From: Streptomyces sp. NBC_00464
GTDB taxonomy: Bacteria > Actinomycetota > Actinomycetes > Streptomycetales > Streptomycetaceae
Direction: 5' to 3'
Assembly (NCBI RefSeq): GCF_036013915.1
Contig: NZ_CP107899.1
Location: 3,782,001 to 3,846,000 of the forward strand
Length of the DNA stretch: 64,000 nt
Positions 24,641 to 33,004 of the stretch are shown here, one piece after another. Numbering within the stretch: position 1 is the stretch's first letter; every line of letters begins with the position of its first letter. The notes under the pieces were generated by a model. It was not told the origin of the DNA and did no database searches. It saw only the letters and a program-made list of their open reading frames with translations. The position numbers and the translations under genes were made by a program.

Positions 24641-25178
24641 TGATCGTCACGGGAATGACGACCTCGATGACCGGCTTGGGCGGCATTCCGTTGGCCACGT
24701 ACTCCTCGATGAGCCCCTTGACCTTCTTCGGGCTCTCGGTCGGCGGGGGCTGGAACCGTGCGTGGGAGGCGTTGCCGCGACGCTTGGCGCACTCGATGGT
24801 GAACATCTTGAGTACGGCCTCACCGGGCCGGACCTCACCGTCGTAGAACGTGATCCGGGTCTGGTCCGGGGTCATGAACGTCTTGGCGAACTGCCGAGAC
24901 ACGATCATCGCGTCGGCGTCGTTGACGAACCGAGTGCCTTCACCGGCGGTCATCTGCCAGGTCAGCCACGACTCGTCAGTCAGGTTGGTTTCGGACTTGA
25001 TGACCTGCCAGCGTCCGGCTTCGGGAAGCTCGAAGGACACTGAGATGTCATGGTCCTTGGTGTCGATGGCACCAGAGATCATGAGGACACGGCGTTTGAG
25101 GTCGGCGCTTGCGGCCATCTGGATGTCGCGGGCCCGCACGCGGGACTGAACATCTAAGCCGGGAATTGCGAGTGACAT
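24633..25178 (-). CDS. 181-aa unknown protein with hydrophobic Val/Ile/Pro tail (candidate substrate of the cluster)
   Basis: ATG 25178 behind AGGAGTTTTGA, first gene of the leftward operon. The body is a soluble mixed alpha/beta domain (RRVLMISGAID; ETNLTDESWLTWQM; TRITFYDGEVRPGEAV). A Pro/Lys linker (QPPPTESPKKVKG) leads to a tail ending PPKPVIEVVIPVTIIG. Such an aliphatic C-terminus after a linker is reminiscent of fused-core peptide substrates, and M16B proteases are encoded divergently. No family is recognised and it is larger than usual RiPP precursors. TTA codon 8 (25155-25157). Confidence 0.6.
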   Translation of the reverse strand: MSLAIPGLDVQSRVRARDIQMAASADLKRRVLMISGAIDTKDHDISVSFELPEAGRWQVIKSETNLTDESWLTWQMTAGEGTRFVNDADAMIVSRQFAKTFMTPDQTRITFYDGEVRPGEAVLKMFTIECAKRRGNASHARFQPPPTESPKKVKGLIEEYVANGMPPKPVIEVVIPVTIIG

Positions 25179-25201
25179 TCAAAACTCCTGAGTCTCGACT
25201 C

Positions 25202-26551
25202 ATGGAATGGGTGATGCAGCCGGCGATTCGAACGCCAGACCTCAACGAGGCTAACCAGAGGTTCGTGACGCTGGCAAGGGTGCATGGAAATCGTGAGGTC
25301 CTCTGGCGTGCACTTCCCGAACTTCCTATGATCGGAAAGATGTTGGGGATTAGGGATTCTGTCCGCTCGGGGCTTCGCGTGGTTCTTCATGTCGCGCCGG
25401 ACTCCGAGGTCGTCAGTGCAGCTCTCGCGGTCCGGGTCGGGTCTCGCAGTGAAACGTCCGCATGGTCCGGGCTTGCGCACTTGGCCGAACATGTGGCATG
25501 TGGTGCGGATACTCCTGGTTCGCGTGCCTTGGCTGCGGCAGGGGGCATGTGCAACGCGGTGACGCAGCCGGATTTCACGGCGTACCACGGTTACGTCGCT
25601 GCGGGGGACGGGGCGCTCCTGCTGGATCGGCTGATGGAGGTTCTCGCGGTCGGGGAGGTGTCCATCGAGCGATTACACAATGAAGTCAGCATCGTTGCGG
25701 ACGAGTTGTCGGCCGCAGTCGACGGGGCGGTGATGGGAGGGTTTCCCTGGCTCTGGCTGCCTGGTTCTCTTTACAGCGAACCGGAATTCGCACACAACGG
25801 GTACGGCGATATGGATTCGCTGAGCCGGGTCACACCTGAAGTGCTGGCCCGCTTCTTTGGCGAACATTATGTCGCCGATAACGCGGTGCTCGCGGTGTGC
25901 GGACCGGATCCGGAGACGCTGCTTGATCGCATTCCCGTATTGCGGCGTGGGGAACTGTCCATCCACAGCGGAAGACTGCCCATGGTCGAACCCGGTCCGG
26001 CAACTGTTCTGACAGCTCCACAGCAACCGCACCGGGCGACCGCTCTGGCCTGGTCGCTGCCGCATATGGCACTCACCGCCGGCCATCTGCGGGCGGCCGT
26101 GCTGGGTGATGTGCTCGTGAACCAGCACGGCGGCGTGCTGGAGGATGCACTACGCGGAGCCCTGGAGACGGCCGCATACGTGGGGCCGTTCGCAGACCCC
26201 TGGGACGTCGCCGCCCCGCTCCCCTTCGTGGTCGAGGTGCATCACGACACCCAGGAGGACGCCCACGAGGTGCCATCAGCAGTGTTGGCCGTACTCAAGA
26301 ACTGGGACGTGGAAGAAGAGCTGGTCGTGGCGGCGACGCGACAGATGGCGACCGAGCTCAAACAGCGACTGGCGGACCCGGTTACCTTGCCCAAGTTGTC
26401 GGTGGCCGCGCAGGTGGTGCACGGAGGAGTGGAACGGCTGGCCGCGGTGCCGCAGCAGCTGGCCGCCGTATCTCCTGAACAAGTACGGATGGCAGCCCAG
26501 CAGTTGGCGAACGAGCCCTATCGGATCCTGACCCGGGGACCACACGCATGA
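25202..26551 (+). CDS. M16B metallopeptidase, catalytic subunit
   Basis: 449 aa from ATG 25202; an alternative ATG at 25328 (407 aa) would leave 150 bp for the divergent promoters and fits the family start better, so the N-terminus is uncertain. Inverted zinc motif H93-LA-E96-H97 with the third ligand in the helix LHNEVSIVADEL. M16B peptidases work as heterodimers, and the partner gene follows with a 4-bp overlap. Such pairs remove leader peptides in several RiPP pathways. A TTA codon lies at 25673-25675, just before the third ligand. Lower GC3 than neighbours at the 5' end suggests transfer. Confidence 0.85.
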   Translation: MEWVMQPAIRTPDLNEANQRFVTLARVHGNREVLWRALPELPMIGKMLGIRDSVRSGLRVVLHVAPDSEVVSAALAVRVGSRSETSAWSGLAHLAEHVACGADTPGSRALAAAGGMCNAVTQPDFTAYHGYVAAGDGALLLDRLMEVLAVGEVSIERLHNEVSIVADELSAAVDGAVMGGFPWLWLPGSLYSEPEFAHNGYGDMDSLSRVTPEVLARFFGEHYVADNAVLAVCGPDPETLLDRIPVLRRGELSIHSGRLPMVEPGPATVLTAPQQPHRATALAWSLPHMALTAGHLRAAVLGDVLVNQHGGVLEDALRGALETAAYVGPFADPWDVAAPLPFVVEVHHDTQEDAHEVPSAVLAVLKNWDVEEELVVAATRQMATELKQRLADPVTLPKLSVAAQVVHGGVERLAAVPQQLAAVSPEQVRMAAQQLANEPYRILTRGPHA

Positions 26552-27696
26552 GCGCCCTGCTGATCAGGCGAAACTCGCCCCTGGCCTGGATCCGGGTACG
26601 GCTGATGCCCTCCGGAGCCGCAGGTCCCCGCTTGGTGGCCGGCCGGGTCCTCGCGGAGCTGCTGCCGGGTCTGCCCGTCAGCGGAGTTCCCCTGTACCGC
26701 AGGCTCGCGCTCCTGGGCTCCGTACTGAACGTCGAGGCCGATGGGCAGGGCATGGTTGCCCACATCACCGCCGAGCCCGACCGGATCGTGCCCACCCTCG
26801 AAGCCCTTTCGTCGGCCTTGCACGTGACGCTCCCGGCCGGATCACTCGCGGAGGCAAGGAGCGAAGCGGAAGCCACTTGGCAGTGGGAACGCAACGACAG
26901 CGAGGCATTGGCCGACCTGCTGGCCGACCTGGCCCTTCACACACCGCCCGTCCAATGGTCCAACCTGGCGGGCACCCTCACGGCAGCCATGGAGGGCAGC
27001 ACCCCGGACTGGTCCAGCCCTGCCGCGGTCGGCGAGCTGTCCGCCACATACGTCGGGCCCCACGATGCCGATGCGGAAGCACTTCTGCACGAGCTCGTAA
27101 CGCAGCAGGCAACGCCTGCCCATCCCTTTCAGGAATCCGCGCCGGCAGCCTCACACGCACACACCAAGCTCGATGTGGTGAGCGACGGCAGTACTCTCAT
27201 ACGCTTGGGCTGGCACGCGCCACGTCGTGACCACGACGACTTCCCGGCACTCGCCATCGCAGCGCGCATCGTGGGTGGCCATCATCGGGCCTGGCTGACC
27301 CAGGAGTTCCGCACGGAACGCGGCTGGGCCTACTCGCCCTGGTCCCTGCTGCGCTCCGGCCCCACGCACGGCCTGTGGCAGGTTTCCCTTCGTGTTCCGC
27401 ACGCCCACGTGAAAGAAGCCGTCGACCGCACGCGGACTCTCATACGCACCTGCGCTCCGACGCTCGCTGAACACCATGCTGCGACAGCCCACGCGCGCAC
27501 CGAAATCCTGCAGCTGTGCTCCGCCGGCGACACACAGGTCTCGCTGCTCGGCTACTGGCAAGAGCTTGGCATCGACCCACGCCAGGAGAAGGAGCGCTGG
27601 CTCACCGCGCTCGCAGCCACCACTCCCGAAGACGTCGCGCGGGCAGTGGGCCGTTGGCTGGACGCCGCCCCCCACATCGCGCTGAGCCTTGGATGA
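26548..27696 (+). CDS. M16B peptidase-like, non-catalytic partner subunit
   Basis: 382 aa, ATG overlapping the previous stop (ATGA). It has the M16 fold pattern but no HxxEH. The C-terminal half carries the R/Y pair typical of the substrate-binding subunit (LTQEFRTERGWAYSPWS). With the upstream gene it should form the active alpha-beta heterodimer. A strong hairpin follows and closes the transcription unit. No TTA codon seen. Confidence 0.85.
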   Translation: MSALLIRRNSPLAWIRVRLMPSGAAGPRLVAGRVLAELLPGLPVSGVPLYRRLALLGSVLNVEADGQGMVAHITAEPDRIVPTLEALSSALHVTLPAGSLAEARSEAEATWQWERNDSEALADLLADLALHTPPVQWSNLAGTLTAAMEGSTPDWSSPAAVGELSATYVGPHDADAEALLHELVTQQATPAHPFQESAPAASHAHTKLDVVSDGSTLIRLGWHAPRRDHDDFPALAIAARIVGGHHRAWLTQEFRTERGWAYSPWSLLRSGPTHGLWQVSLRVPHAHVKEAVDRTRTLIRTCAPTLAEHHAATAHARTEILQLCSAGDTQVSLLGYWQELGIDPRQEKERWLTALAATTPEDVARAVGRWLDAAPHIALSLG

Positions 27697-27711
27697 CCGC
27701 ACGAGGCGACG

Positions 27712-27756
27712 AAGGGACCCCCCTGACCTGTGCTTCACAGGTCAGGGGGGTCCCTT
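27712..27756. terminator. Perfect 21-bp hairpin, right border of cluster
   Basis: Stem 27712-27732 / 27736-27756 with a 3-nt loop, ending in CCCTTTC. It lies between convergent genes and can stop both directions. Confidence 0.9.
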
Positions 27757-27792
27757 TCGGCTCCACGTGCCGACAGCCGGTGGCCCATCATG

Positions 27793-27825
27793 GGCAGGTC
27801 AGCGGCAGGTCAGCGGCAGGTCAGG
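27793..27825. repeat. Three tandem 11-bp repeats (ggcaggtcagc)
   Basis: Three near-identical units at 27793, 27804 and 27815, overlapping the 3' end of the DUF5324-like gene; minor slippage repeat. Confidence 0.7.
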
Positions 27826-28546
27826 GGCGGTCGTCCGGGTCCGGTCCGTCCGGGGCGTCCAGTCCCTCCGCCTCCGCGTCGGACTGCTTGGCCCGGACCT
27901 CCGGGTCCAGGATCGTCCGGTCGCTGCCGTCGACCGAGGTCAGCGGGTCACGGTCGTCGACCTCGGTGGGGGCCGGGGGCTCGACCAGCCAGTCGGGGTT
28001 GGCCTGCTTGTCCCACCACCGCCAGACGGCATAGGCGGCGCCCGCAAGGAGTCCGGCCACGGCCAGGCCCTTGACCGCGCGGCCGCACCTGGCCCGCCGT
28101 TCGTGCTTGCGGGCCAGCTTCCGGATCTCCTTCGGCGTCACCTGCCCGCGCAGAGCGGCCAGTGCGGCCGCGCTGCGGGCCGTGGCCTCCTCGGCCACGG
28201 GCTGAGCGGCGGCGATGGCGTGCTCGACGCGGGGGACGGTGTAGTCCGCAGCGCTCCGGGCGGCCTGGCGGGTGCGCAGCGCGGCGCGCTGCGCTGCCTC
28301 GTCGACCTTGGGGGGCACGTGCGCGAGGGCGAGTTCGAGACGTGGTGCGAGGTGTGCGTCGTACTGGACACGGGCCTGATGAGCTGCCTTCGACACCTTC
28401 GGCGCGAGCAGTGTGCGGGCCTCGTGCGCATAGTGAACGGCCTGTTCCTTGGCCGAGTCGGCGTAGGGCGCCACCACTACCGCGGCGTGCTGCACGCTGT
28501 CCCTCGCCGAGTCGGTTGCGGCGCGCACGCTGTCGATGCGGGTCAC
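27821..28546 (-). CDS. DUF5324-like helical membrane protein
   Basis: 241 aa from GTG 28546 behind GGAGGAGG. Long amphipathic Ala-rich helices (DSARDSVQHAAVVVAPYADS, KEIRKLARKHERRA) are followed by one TM helix (GLAVAGLLAGAAYAVW) and an acidic Pro/Asp tail. I recall this as the conserved DUF5324 protein beside ppiA in Streptomyces; the DUF number is from memory. The role is unknown, possibly envelope-associated. Confidence 0.7.
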   Translation of the reverse strand: MTRIDSVRAATDSARDSVQHAAVVVAPYADSAKEQAVHYAHEARTLLAPKVSKAAHQARVQYDAHLAPRLELALAHVPPKVDEAAQRAALRTRQAARSAADYTVPRVEHAIAAAQPVAEEATARSAAALAALRGQVTPKEIRKLARKHERRARCGRAVKGLAVAGLLAGAAYAVWRWWDKQANPDWLVEPPAPTEVDDRDPLTSVDGSDRTILDPEVRAKQSDAEAEGLDAPDGPDPDDRP

Positions 28547-28928
28547 GGGATCCTCCTCCTTGGTGGCGGGTAGATACTCCGCCTTTCCACCCAGTTCGAG
28601 ATCATGCCTGCAGAGGACCTGTGCGGCACGTGGGGCGGGCATCCGGGTCATTCGGGCCATCAGGGATGCCTCGGGGCAAGCGGGTGCAAGGGGAGCCTGT
28701 CGACGACAATGCCACGGTTCGGCCCGTGATGCGCCGGTCGTCACACACTTGGCCGCATGTGTTCCCGCGCCGCTGCCGCCGGCCGGCGGGGGAAGCCGCA
28801 GGCGGGCGGGGTCGGAAGGGGGGCGGATCGGTGCACCGGGCCCGTGCCGCGCAGTCGGGCCGGGCGCCGGGCGGGGTGGTCCGTGCGAGGATCGGTTGAC
28901 GTCAGAGCAGACTTACGGAAGGCAGATC
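28547..28928. other. Intergenic region, 382 bp
   Basis: Separates the divergent DUF5324-like and cyclophilin genes and must hold both promoters. A TTGACG hexamer occurs about 30 bp before the cyclophilin start but without a matching -10. No supported small gene or repeat. Confidence 0.4.
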
Positions 28929-29456
28929 GTGGCCGAGCAGCTTTACGCCACCTTGAAGACCAATCAGGGCGACATCGAGATCCGGCTTCTGCCGAACCAC
29001 GCGCCCAAGACGGTCAAGAACTTCGTCGAGCTCGCCACCGGTGAGCGCGAGTGGACCCACCCCGCGACCGGAGCCAAGTCCAAGGACCGGCTCTACGACG
29101 GCACCGTCTTCCACCGGGTCATCAGCGGTTTCATGATCCAGGGCGGCGACCCCCTGGGCAACGGAACGGGCGGTCCCGGGTACGAGTTCGGTGACGAGTT
29201 CCACCCCGACCTCGCCTTCACCAAGCCGTACCTGCTGGCGATGGCCAACGCGGGTCCGGGCACCAATGGCTCGCAGTTCTTCGTGACGGTGTCGCCGACC
29301 GCGTGGCTGACCGGCAAGCACACCATCTTCGGTGAGGTCGTGGACCCGGCGAGCCAGAAGGTGGTGGACACCATCGTGGCCACCCCGACCAACGACCGCA
29401 CCGACCGCCCGGTGCAGGACGTGGTCATCGAGTCGGTCGTCGTCGAGAAGCGCTGA
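28929..29456 (+). CDS. Cyclophilin-type peptidyl-prolyl cis-trans isomerase
   Basis: 175 aa, GTG 28929 with GGAAGG. Cyclophilin motifs: FHRVISGFMIQGGDP, the substrate-site MANAGPGTNGSQFFV and TPWL-equivalent TAWLTGKHTIFGEV. No signal peptide, so cytosolic. It accelerates proline isomerisation in folding proteins. Its place upstream of the rhomboid gene matches the core order in S. coelicolor (ppiA region). Confidence 0.95.
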   Translation: MAEQLYATLKTNQGDIEIRLLPNHAPKTVKNFVELATGEREWTHPATGAKSKDRLYDGTVFHRVISGFMIQGGDPLGNGTGGPGYEFGDEFHPDLAFTKPYLLAMANAGPGTNGSQFFVTVSPTAWLTGKHTIFGEVVDPASQKVVDTIVATPTNDRTDRPVQDVVIESVVVEKR

Positions 29457-29609
29457 TCGCCCGACGTCACCGTCCGGTCACCCTCCGGTCCTTCCGTCGG
29501 GAACCAACCGCCCTGTCCGTCCGTACTTGTTATGAGAGCGGACGCGCAGGGCGGTGCCGTGCGTGCTCTGCCACGACGAGGACCGAGGGGACCGGGAGTG
29601 ATGCGACCG

Positions 29610-30518
29610 ATGGACCAGCAGCCGCCGGGCAGCCAGGACCCGACCTCACCCGGTGACGGCCCGGTCGGTCCGGTCAGCTGCTACCGCCACCCGGACCGTG
29701 GGACGGCGATTCGCTGCACCCGCTGCGACCGCCCGATCTGCCCCGACTGCATGGTCAGCGCCTCCGTCGGCTTCCAGTGCCCGGACTGTGTGCGCCAGGG
29801 GTCCGGTACGGGACACCACCCGGCCGCCAGCAGGCCGCGCACGATCGCCGGCGGCAGGATCGCTGCCGACCCCCGGCTGGTCACCAAGATCCTGCTGGGG
29901 ATCAATGTCGCGGTGTTCCTCGCGGTGCTGGCCAATGACACGCTGGTCAACGATCTGGCGCTGCTGGGCCGGGCCGTCTACTACGACGGTGGCCCGCCCC
30001 AGGGCGTCGCGGAGGGCCAGTGGTACCGGCTGGTGACGTCGATGTTCCTGCACCAGGAGGTGTGGCACATCGCCTTCAACATGCTGGGGCTGTGGTGGCT
30101 CGGCGGCCCGCTGGAGGCGGCGCTCGGCCGCGCCCGATATCTGGCGCTCTATCTGCTCTCCGGGCTGGCGGGCAGCGCTCTGACCTACTGGCTTGCCGCG
30201 CCGAACCAGCCGTCGCTGGGTGCCTCGGGAGCGATCTTCGGTCTGCTGGGCGCCACCGTGGTGCTGATGCGCCGGCTGAACTACGACATGCGCCCGGTCT
30301 TCACGATCCTGGCGATCAACCTGGTCATCACCTTCAACCCCTGGGGCGGAATCGCCTGGCAGGCACATGTCGGAGGGCTGATCGCCGGCGCGCTGATCGC
30401 GATCGGCATGGTGCACGCCCCACGTGAGCGGCGGAATCTCGTGCAGTACGGCACCTGTGCCGTGGCCCTGATCGTGGTGGTCCTGATCGTGGTCGCCAGA
30501 ACGGCCGCATTGGCATAA
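29610..30518 (+). CDS. Rhomboid-family intramembrane serine protease with N-terminal zinc finger
   Basis: 302 aa from ATG 29610 (ATG 29601 is possible). The N-terminal B-box-like finger (CYRHPDRGTAIRCTRCDRPI, then CPDC pairs) is followed by six TM helices. Catalytic Ser lies in GASGAIFGLLG and His in WQAHVGGLIAGAL; HQEVWHIAFNMLGLWWLG is the conserved loop/TM2. It cleaves TM proteins within the membrane. The zinc finger may recruit substrates. Family assignment is firm. Confidence 0.93.
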   Translation: MDQQPPGSQDPTSPGDGPVGPVSCYRHPDRGTAIRCTRCDRPICPDCMVSASVGFQCPDCVRQGSGTGHHPAASRPRTIAGGRIAADPRLVTKILLGINVAVFLAVLANDTLVNDLALLGRAVYYDGGPPQGVAEGQWYRLVTSMFLHQEVWHIAFNMLGLWWLGGPLEAALGRARYLALYLLSGLAGSALTYWLAAPNQPSLGASGAIFGLLGATVVLMRRLNYDMRPVFTILAINLVITFNPWGGIAWQAHVGGLIAGALIAIGMVHAPRERRNLVQYGTCAVALIVVVLIVVARTAALA

Positions 30519-30835
30519 GTGGCGGCGCCACGCAAGCCGTAAGCCCGATATGGACCGTTTGTGATCGAAGTTGTCCACAGCGTGTACGCGATCTTGTGCA
30601 TCCTGCGGATATAACTGCGCCCCTTGTCGCTGAGCCGGGTTTTCCAGCTTTCTCCAGCTAGGACAAGGGGCGTGCCGCCCACATCGGGGCTGGCTGCAGT
30701 CACACCGGCGTCAACGGCCGAGGAGTTATCCACAGATCGTCTGACCTTTTCCCCCGCCTGTGGATAACGCTGTGGGTAACTCAGGGCAGGGGTTGCGGGA
30801 CGGGTGCCCGCTGTGGTCCTAGGCGGTCTTCGGAA
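30519..30835. promoter_or_regulatory. Intergenic region with four DnaA boxes
   Basis: This 317-bp space between the convergent rhomboid and crgA genes has no gene. DnaA-box 9-mers: TTGTCCACA (30571-30579), TTATCCACA (30726-30734), and on the other strand TTATCCACA (30767-30759) and TTACCCACA (30779-30771). Three lie within 54 bp. Also present is a repeat pair ccccttgtc (30612-30620) / gacaagggg (30662-30670), a possible weak terminator. Confidence 0.75.
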
Positions 30836-31090
30836 CTACTTCCACTGGGTCGAGACGCCGAAGCCGCCGGCGATGAAGCCGAAGCCGACGACGATGTTCC
30901 AGTTCCCCAGCGAATCGATCGGCAGGTCGCCGTCGGTCACGTAGAAAACGACGATCCAGGCCAGACCGATCAGGAACAGCGCCAGCATCACCGGCGCCAC
31001 CCAACTGCGGTTGGTCAGCTTTATGTTGGTTGCCTGCTTCGCCGGAGGGGGCGTGAAGTCGGCCTTCTTGCGGATACGTGACTTCGGCAC
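30836..31090 (-). CDS. crgA: Cell division protein CrgA
   Basis: 84 aa. A basic cytosolic start ([16 protein letters not shown]) is followed by two TM helices ([20 protein letters not shown] and [14 protein letters not shown]) separated by a short loop ([11 protein letters not shown]) with the family-typical ending STQWK. CrgA coordinates FtsZ ring assembly and septal peptidoglycan enzymes, and in Streptomyces times sporulation septation. It has a DnaA-box cluster downstream and is divergent from the DUF881 gene. Confidence 0.97.
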   Translation of the reverse strand: MPKSRIRKKADFTPPPAKQATNIKLTNRSWVAPVMLALFLIGLAWIVVFYVTDGDLPIDSLGNWNIVVGFGFIAGGFGVSTQWK

Positions 31091-31231
31091 GAGGAACTCT
31101 CCTGTCGATGCGCTGCGTGACCGCGCAGGGAACTGTGGCTGGCGCCGGGGCTGGGCGCGAGGGGGAATGCTGCCTCCCCCGGGCGTCCGTTAGCGTAGTG
31201 CTTCCGTGGCGCCTAAGGAGATAAGGGTACG

Positions 31232-31999
31232 TTGAGCAATTCTGCCGACTCTCCCCCAGGGCCGGTCCGGCGCACCTTCCGGCATCCGGCCAAAGTGCTC
31301 ACCGCTGCCGTTTTCGCCCTGGCCGGCCTCATCTTCGTCACCAGCGCCAATACGGCCAAGGGCACCAATATCCGTACGGACTCCTCGCTGCTGAAACTCT
31401 CCGATCTCATTCAGCAGCGCAGCGAGAAGAATGCCGCCCTGGACGAGTCCGCCGCCTCCGTCCGCGAGGAGATCGACACCCTCGCCCAGCGCGACGACGG
31501 CAGCACCAAGGCGGAGGACGCCAAGCTCAAGGGGCTGGAACGCGCCGCAGGCACCGCGAAGCTCTCCGGTCGCGCGGTCTCCGTCACGCTCGACGACGCC
31601 CCTCCGAACGCCACCGCGAGCCCCGGCTACCCCGATCCGCAACCCAATGACCTGGTCATTCACCAGCAGGACCTGCAGGCGGTCGTCAACGCCCTGTGGC
31701 AGGGCGGCGCCCGTGGCATCAAGGTCATGGACCAGCGGCTGATCTCCACCAGCGCGGTGCGCTGCGTCGGCAACACCCTGATCCTCCAGGGGCGGGTCTA
31801 CTCGCCGCCGTACAAGATCACCGCCGTCGGTGATCCCGGAAAGCTGGAGGGGGCCCTCGACGCTTCCCCGGCGATCCAGAACTACCTGCTGTACGTGAAG
31901 GCGTACGGGCTCGGCTGGAAAGTCGACGAGCACGGGGCGGTGACTCTTCCCGGCTACTCGGGCACAGTGGATCTCCACTATGCGGAGCCGGTGAAGTAG
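31232..31999 (+). CDS. DUF881 family membrane-anchored protein
   Basis: 255 aa, TTG 31232 (AAGGAG upstream). One TM anchor (VLTAAVFALAGLIFVTSANT), a coiled-coil (about 55-110), then the DUF881 domain (GRAVSVTLDDAP; DLQAVVNALWQGGARGIKVM; LISTSAVRCVGNTLIL; SPPYKITAVGDP). Located outside the membrane. DUF881 proteins sit near division and sortase genes in actinobacteria and are thought to be envelope factors. First gene of the sortase operon. Confidence 0.9.
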   Translation: MSNSADSPPGPVRRTFRHPAKVLTAAVFALAGLIFVTSANTAKGTNIRTDSSLLKLSDLIQQRSEKNAALDESAASVREEIDTLAQRDDGSTKAEDAKLKGLERAAGTAKLSGRAVSVTLDDAPPNATASPGYPDPQPNDLVIHQQDLQAVVNALWQGGARGIKVMDQRLISTSAVRCVGNTLILQGRVYSPPYKITAVGDPGKLEGALDASPAIQNYLLYVKAYGLGWKVDEHGAVTLPGYSGTVDLHYAEPVK

Positions 32000-32024
32000 C
32001 AAGCAGCTGCGGGGAGGCCGACCG

Positions 32025-32759
32025 GTGTCGGTGCGACTGATCGTCAGGACGTTCAGCGAGCTGTGCATCACCGCCGGCGCCCTGATCGTCCTCTTTGTGG
32101 TCTACGTCCTGTTCTGGACCGGGGTGAAGGCCGCAGGCGCGACCGAGGGACAGATCGACGACCTGCAGAAGCAGTGGGCGCAGGGGGCGGTCGCCGTGCC
32201 CGGTCCCGATCCCGCACCGTCCGCGTCCGCGTCCGCGTCGGCGTCACCGAAGTCGCCCGCTCCGAAGGCACCGGCCGCCAAGGCGTACCGCGACGGGAAG
32301 CCGTTCGCGATGCTCTACATACCCCGTTTCGGCAAGAACTGGGAGCGGCCTGTCCTGGAGAACACCGAGGTCAAGACCTTGCAGAAGGGTCTCGGTCACT
32401 ACCGTGGCACCGCGGGACCCGGTGAGACCGGGAACTTCGCGGTGGCCGGCCACCGGCGTACGTACGGCGACCCGTTCAAGGACTTCCCGAAGCTGCGCCC
32501 CGGCGACGCGGTGCTGGTGACGGACGGGACGACATGGTTCACGTACCGCATCGACAAGAAGCCGTACCGCACCGTCCCGAGCGATGTCGGTGTCATCGAC
32601 CCGGTCCCCCGCAAGTCCGGCTTCGACGGGCCCGGCCGCTATCTGACACTGACCACCTGCGAGCCCGAGTGGGGCAGCAGTCACCGGCTGATCGCCTGGG
32701 CGCACCTGGACGCGACCCAGCCCGTCACCGACGGGAAGCCCGCGGCTTTCCACAGCTGA
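32025..32759 (+). CDS. Class E sortase (1 of 3)
   Basis: 244 aa, GTG 32025. N-terminal TM (ITAGALIVLFVVYVLFW), a Ser/Ala linker with a (SA)n repeat, then the sortase barrel. Catalytic His is in AGHRRTYGDPF, Cys in LTLTTCEPEW and Arg in SSHRLIAWA. Class E sortases attach LAxTG proteins such as long chaplins to peptidoglycan. It is followed by a tiny membrane-protein gene and a glutamine amidotransferase gene. Confidence 0.93.
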   Translation: MSVRLIVRTFSELCITAGALIVLFVVYVLFWTGVKAAGATEGQIDDLQKQWAQGAVAVPGPDPAPSASASASASPKSPAPKAPAAKAYRDGKPFAMLYIPRFGKNWERPVLENTEVKTLQKGLGHYRGTAGPGETGNFAVAGHRRTYGDPFKDFPKLRPGDAVLVTDGTTWFTYRIDKKPYRTVPSDVGVIDPVPRKSGFDGPGRYLTLTTCEPEWGSSHRLIAWAHLDATQPVTDGKPAAFHS

Positions 32760-32815
32760 CCCACGGCCGTGCTCCGGCCCTTTAGTCTGGTCCCGTACCG
32801 AATGGAGGGGTCAGC

Positions 32816-33004
32816 ATGTACGGCTGGATCTGGCGGCATCTGCCGGGCAACGCGTGGGTGCGAGGGTTCATTTCGCTCGTGCTCGCCCTGGCGGTCGTCT
32901 ACGTCCTGTTCCAGTACGTCTTCCCGTGGGCGGAGCCACTGCTTCCGTTCGGCGATGTGACGGTGGACGGCGACGGCGCGAGCGCGATGGGGGCCCTTCG
33001 ATGA
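32816..33004 (+). CDS. 62-aa single-pass membrane protein
   Basis: ATG 32816 with GGAGGGG. One TM helix (VRGFISLVLALAVVYVLFQY) in a conserved-looking frame (MYGWIWRHLPGNAW). Its stop overlaps the amidotransferase ATG. Found in the sortase operon, so possibly a sortase accessory; no known family name. Confidence 0.8.
   Translation: MYGWIWRHLPGNAWVRGFISLVLALAVVYVLFQYVFPWAEPLLPFGDVTVDGDGASAMGALR

Noticed and set aside
25215..25285. tRNA-like T-arm (gattcgaac read in reverse) in the divergent gap of the M16 cluster
   Set aside because: Only a T-arm-like string is present; no acceptor, D-arm or anticodon arm can be folded, and the bases are also readable as M16 coding sequence.
30519..30835. oriC, because of the DnaA boxes
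   Set aside because: Streptomyces oriC has about 19 boxes between dnaA and dnaN; here only four lie between rhomboid and crgA.
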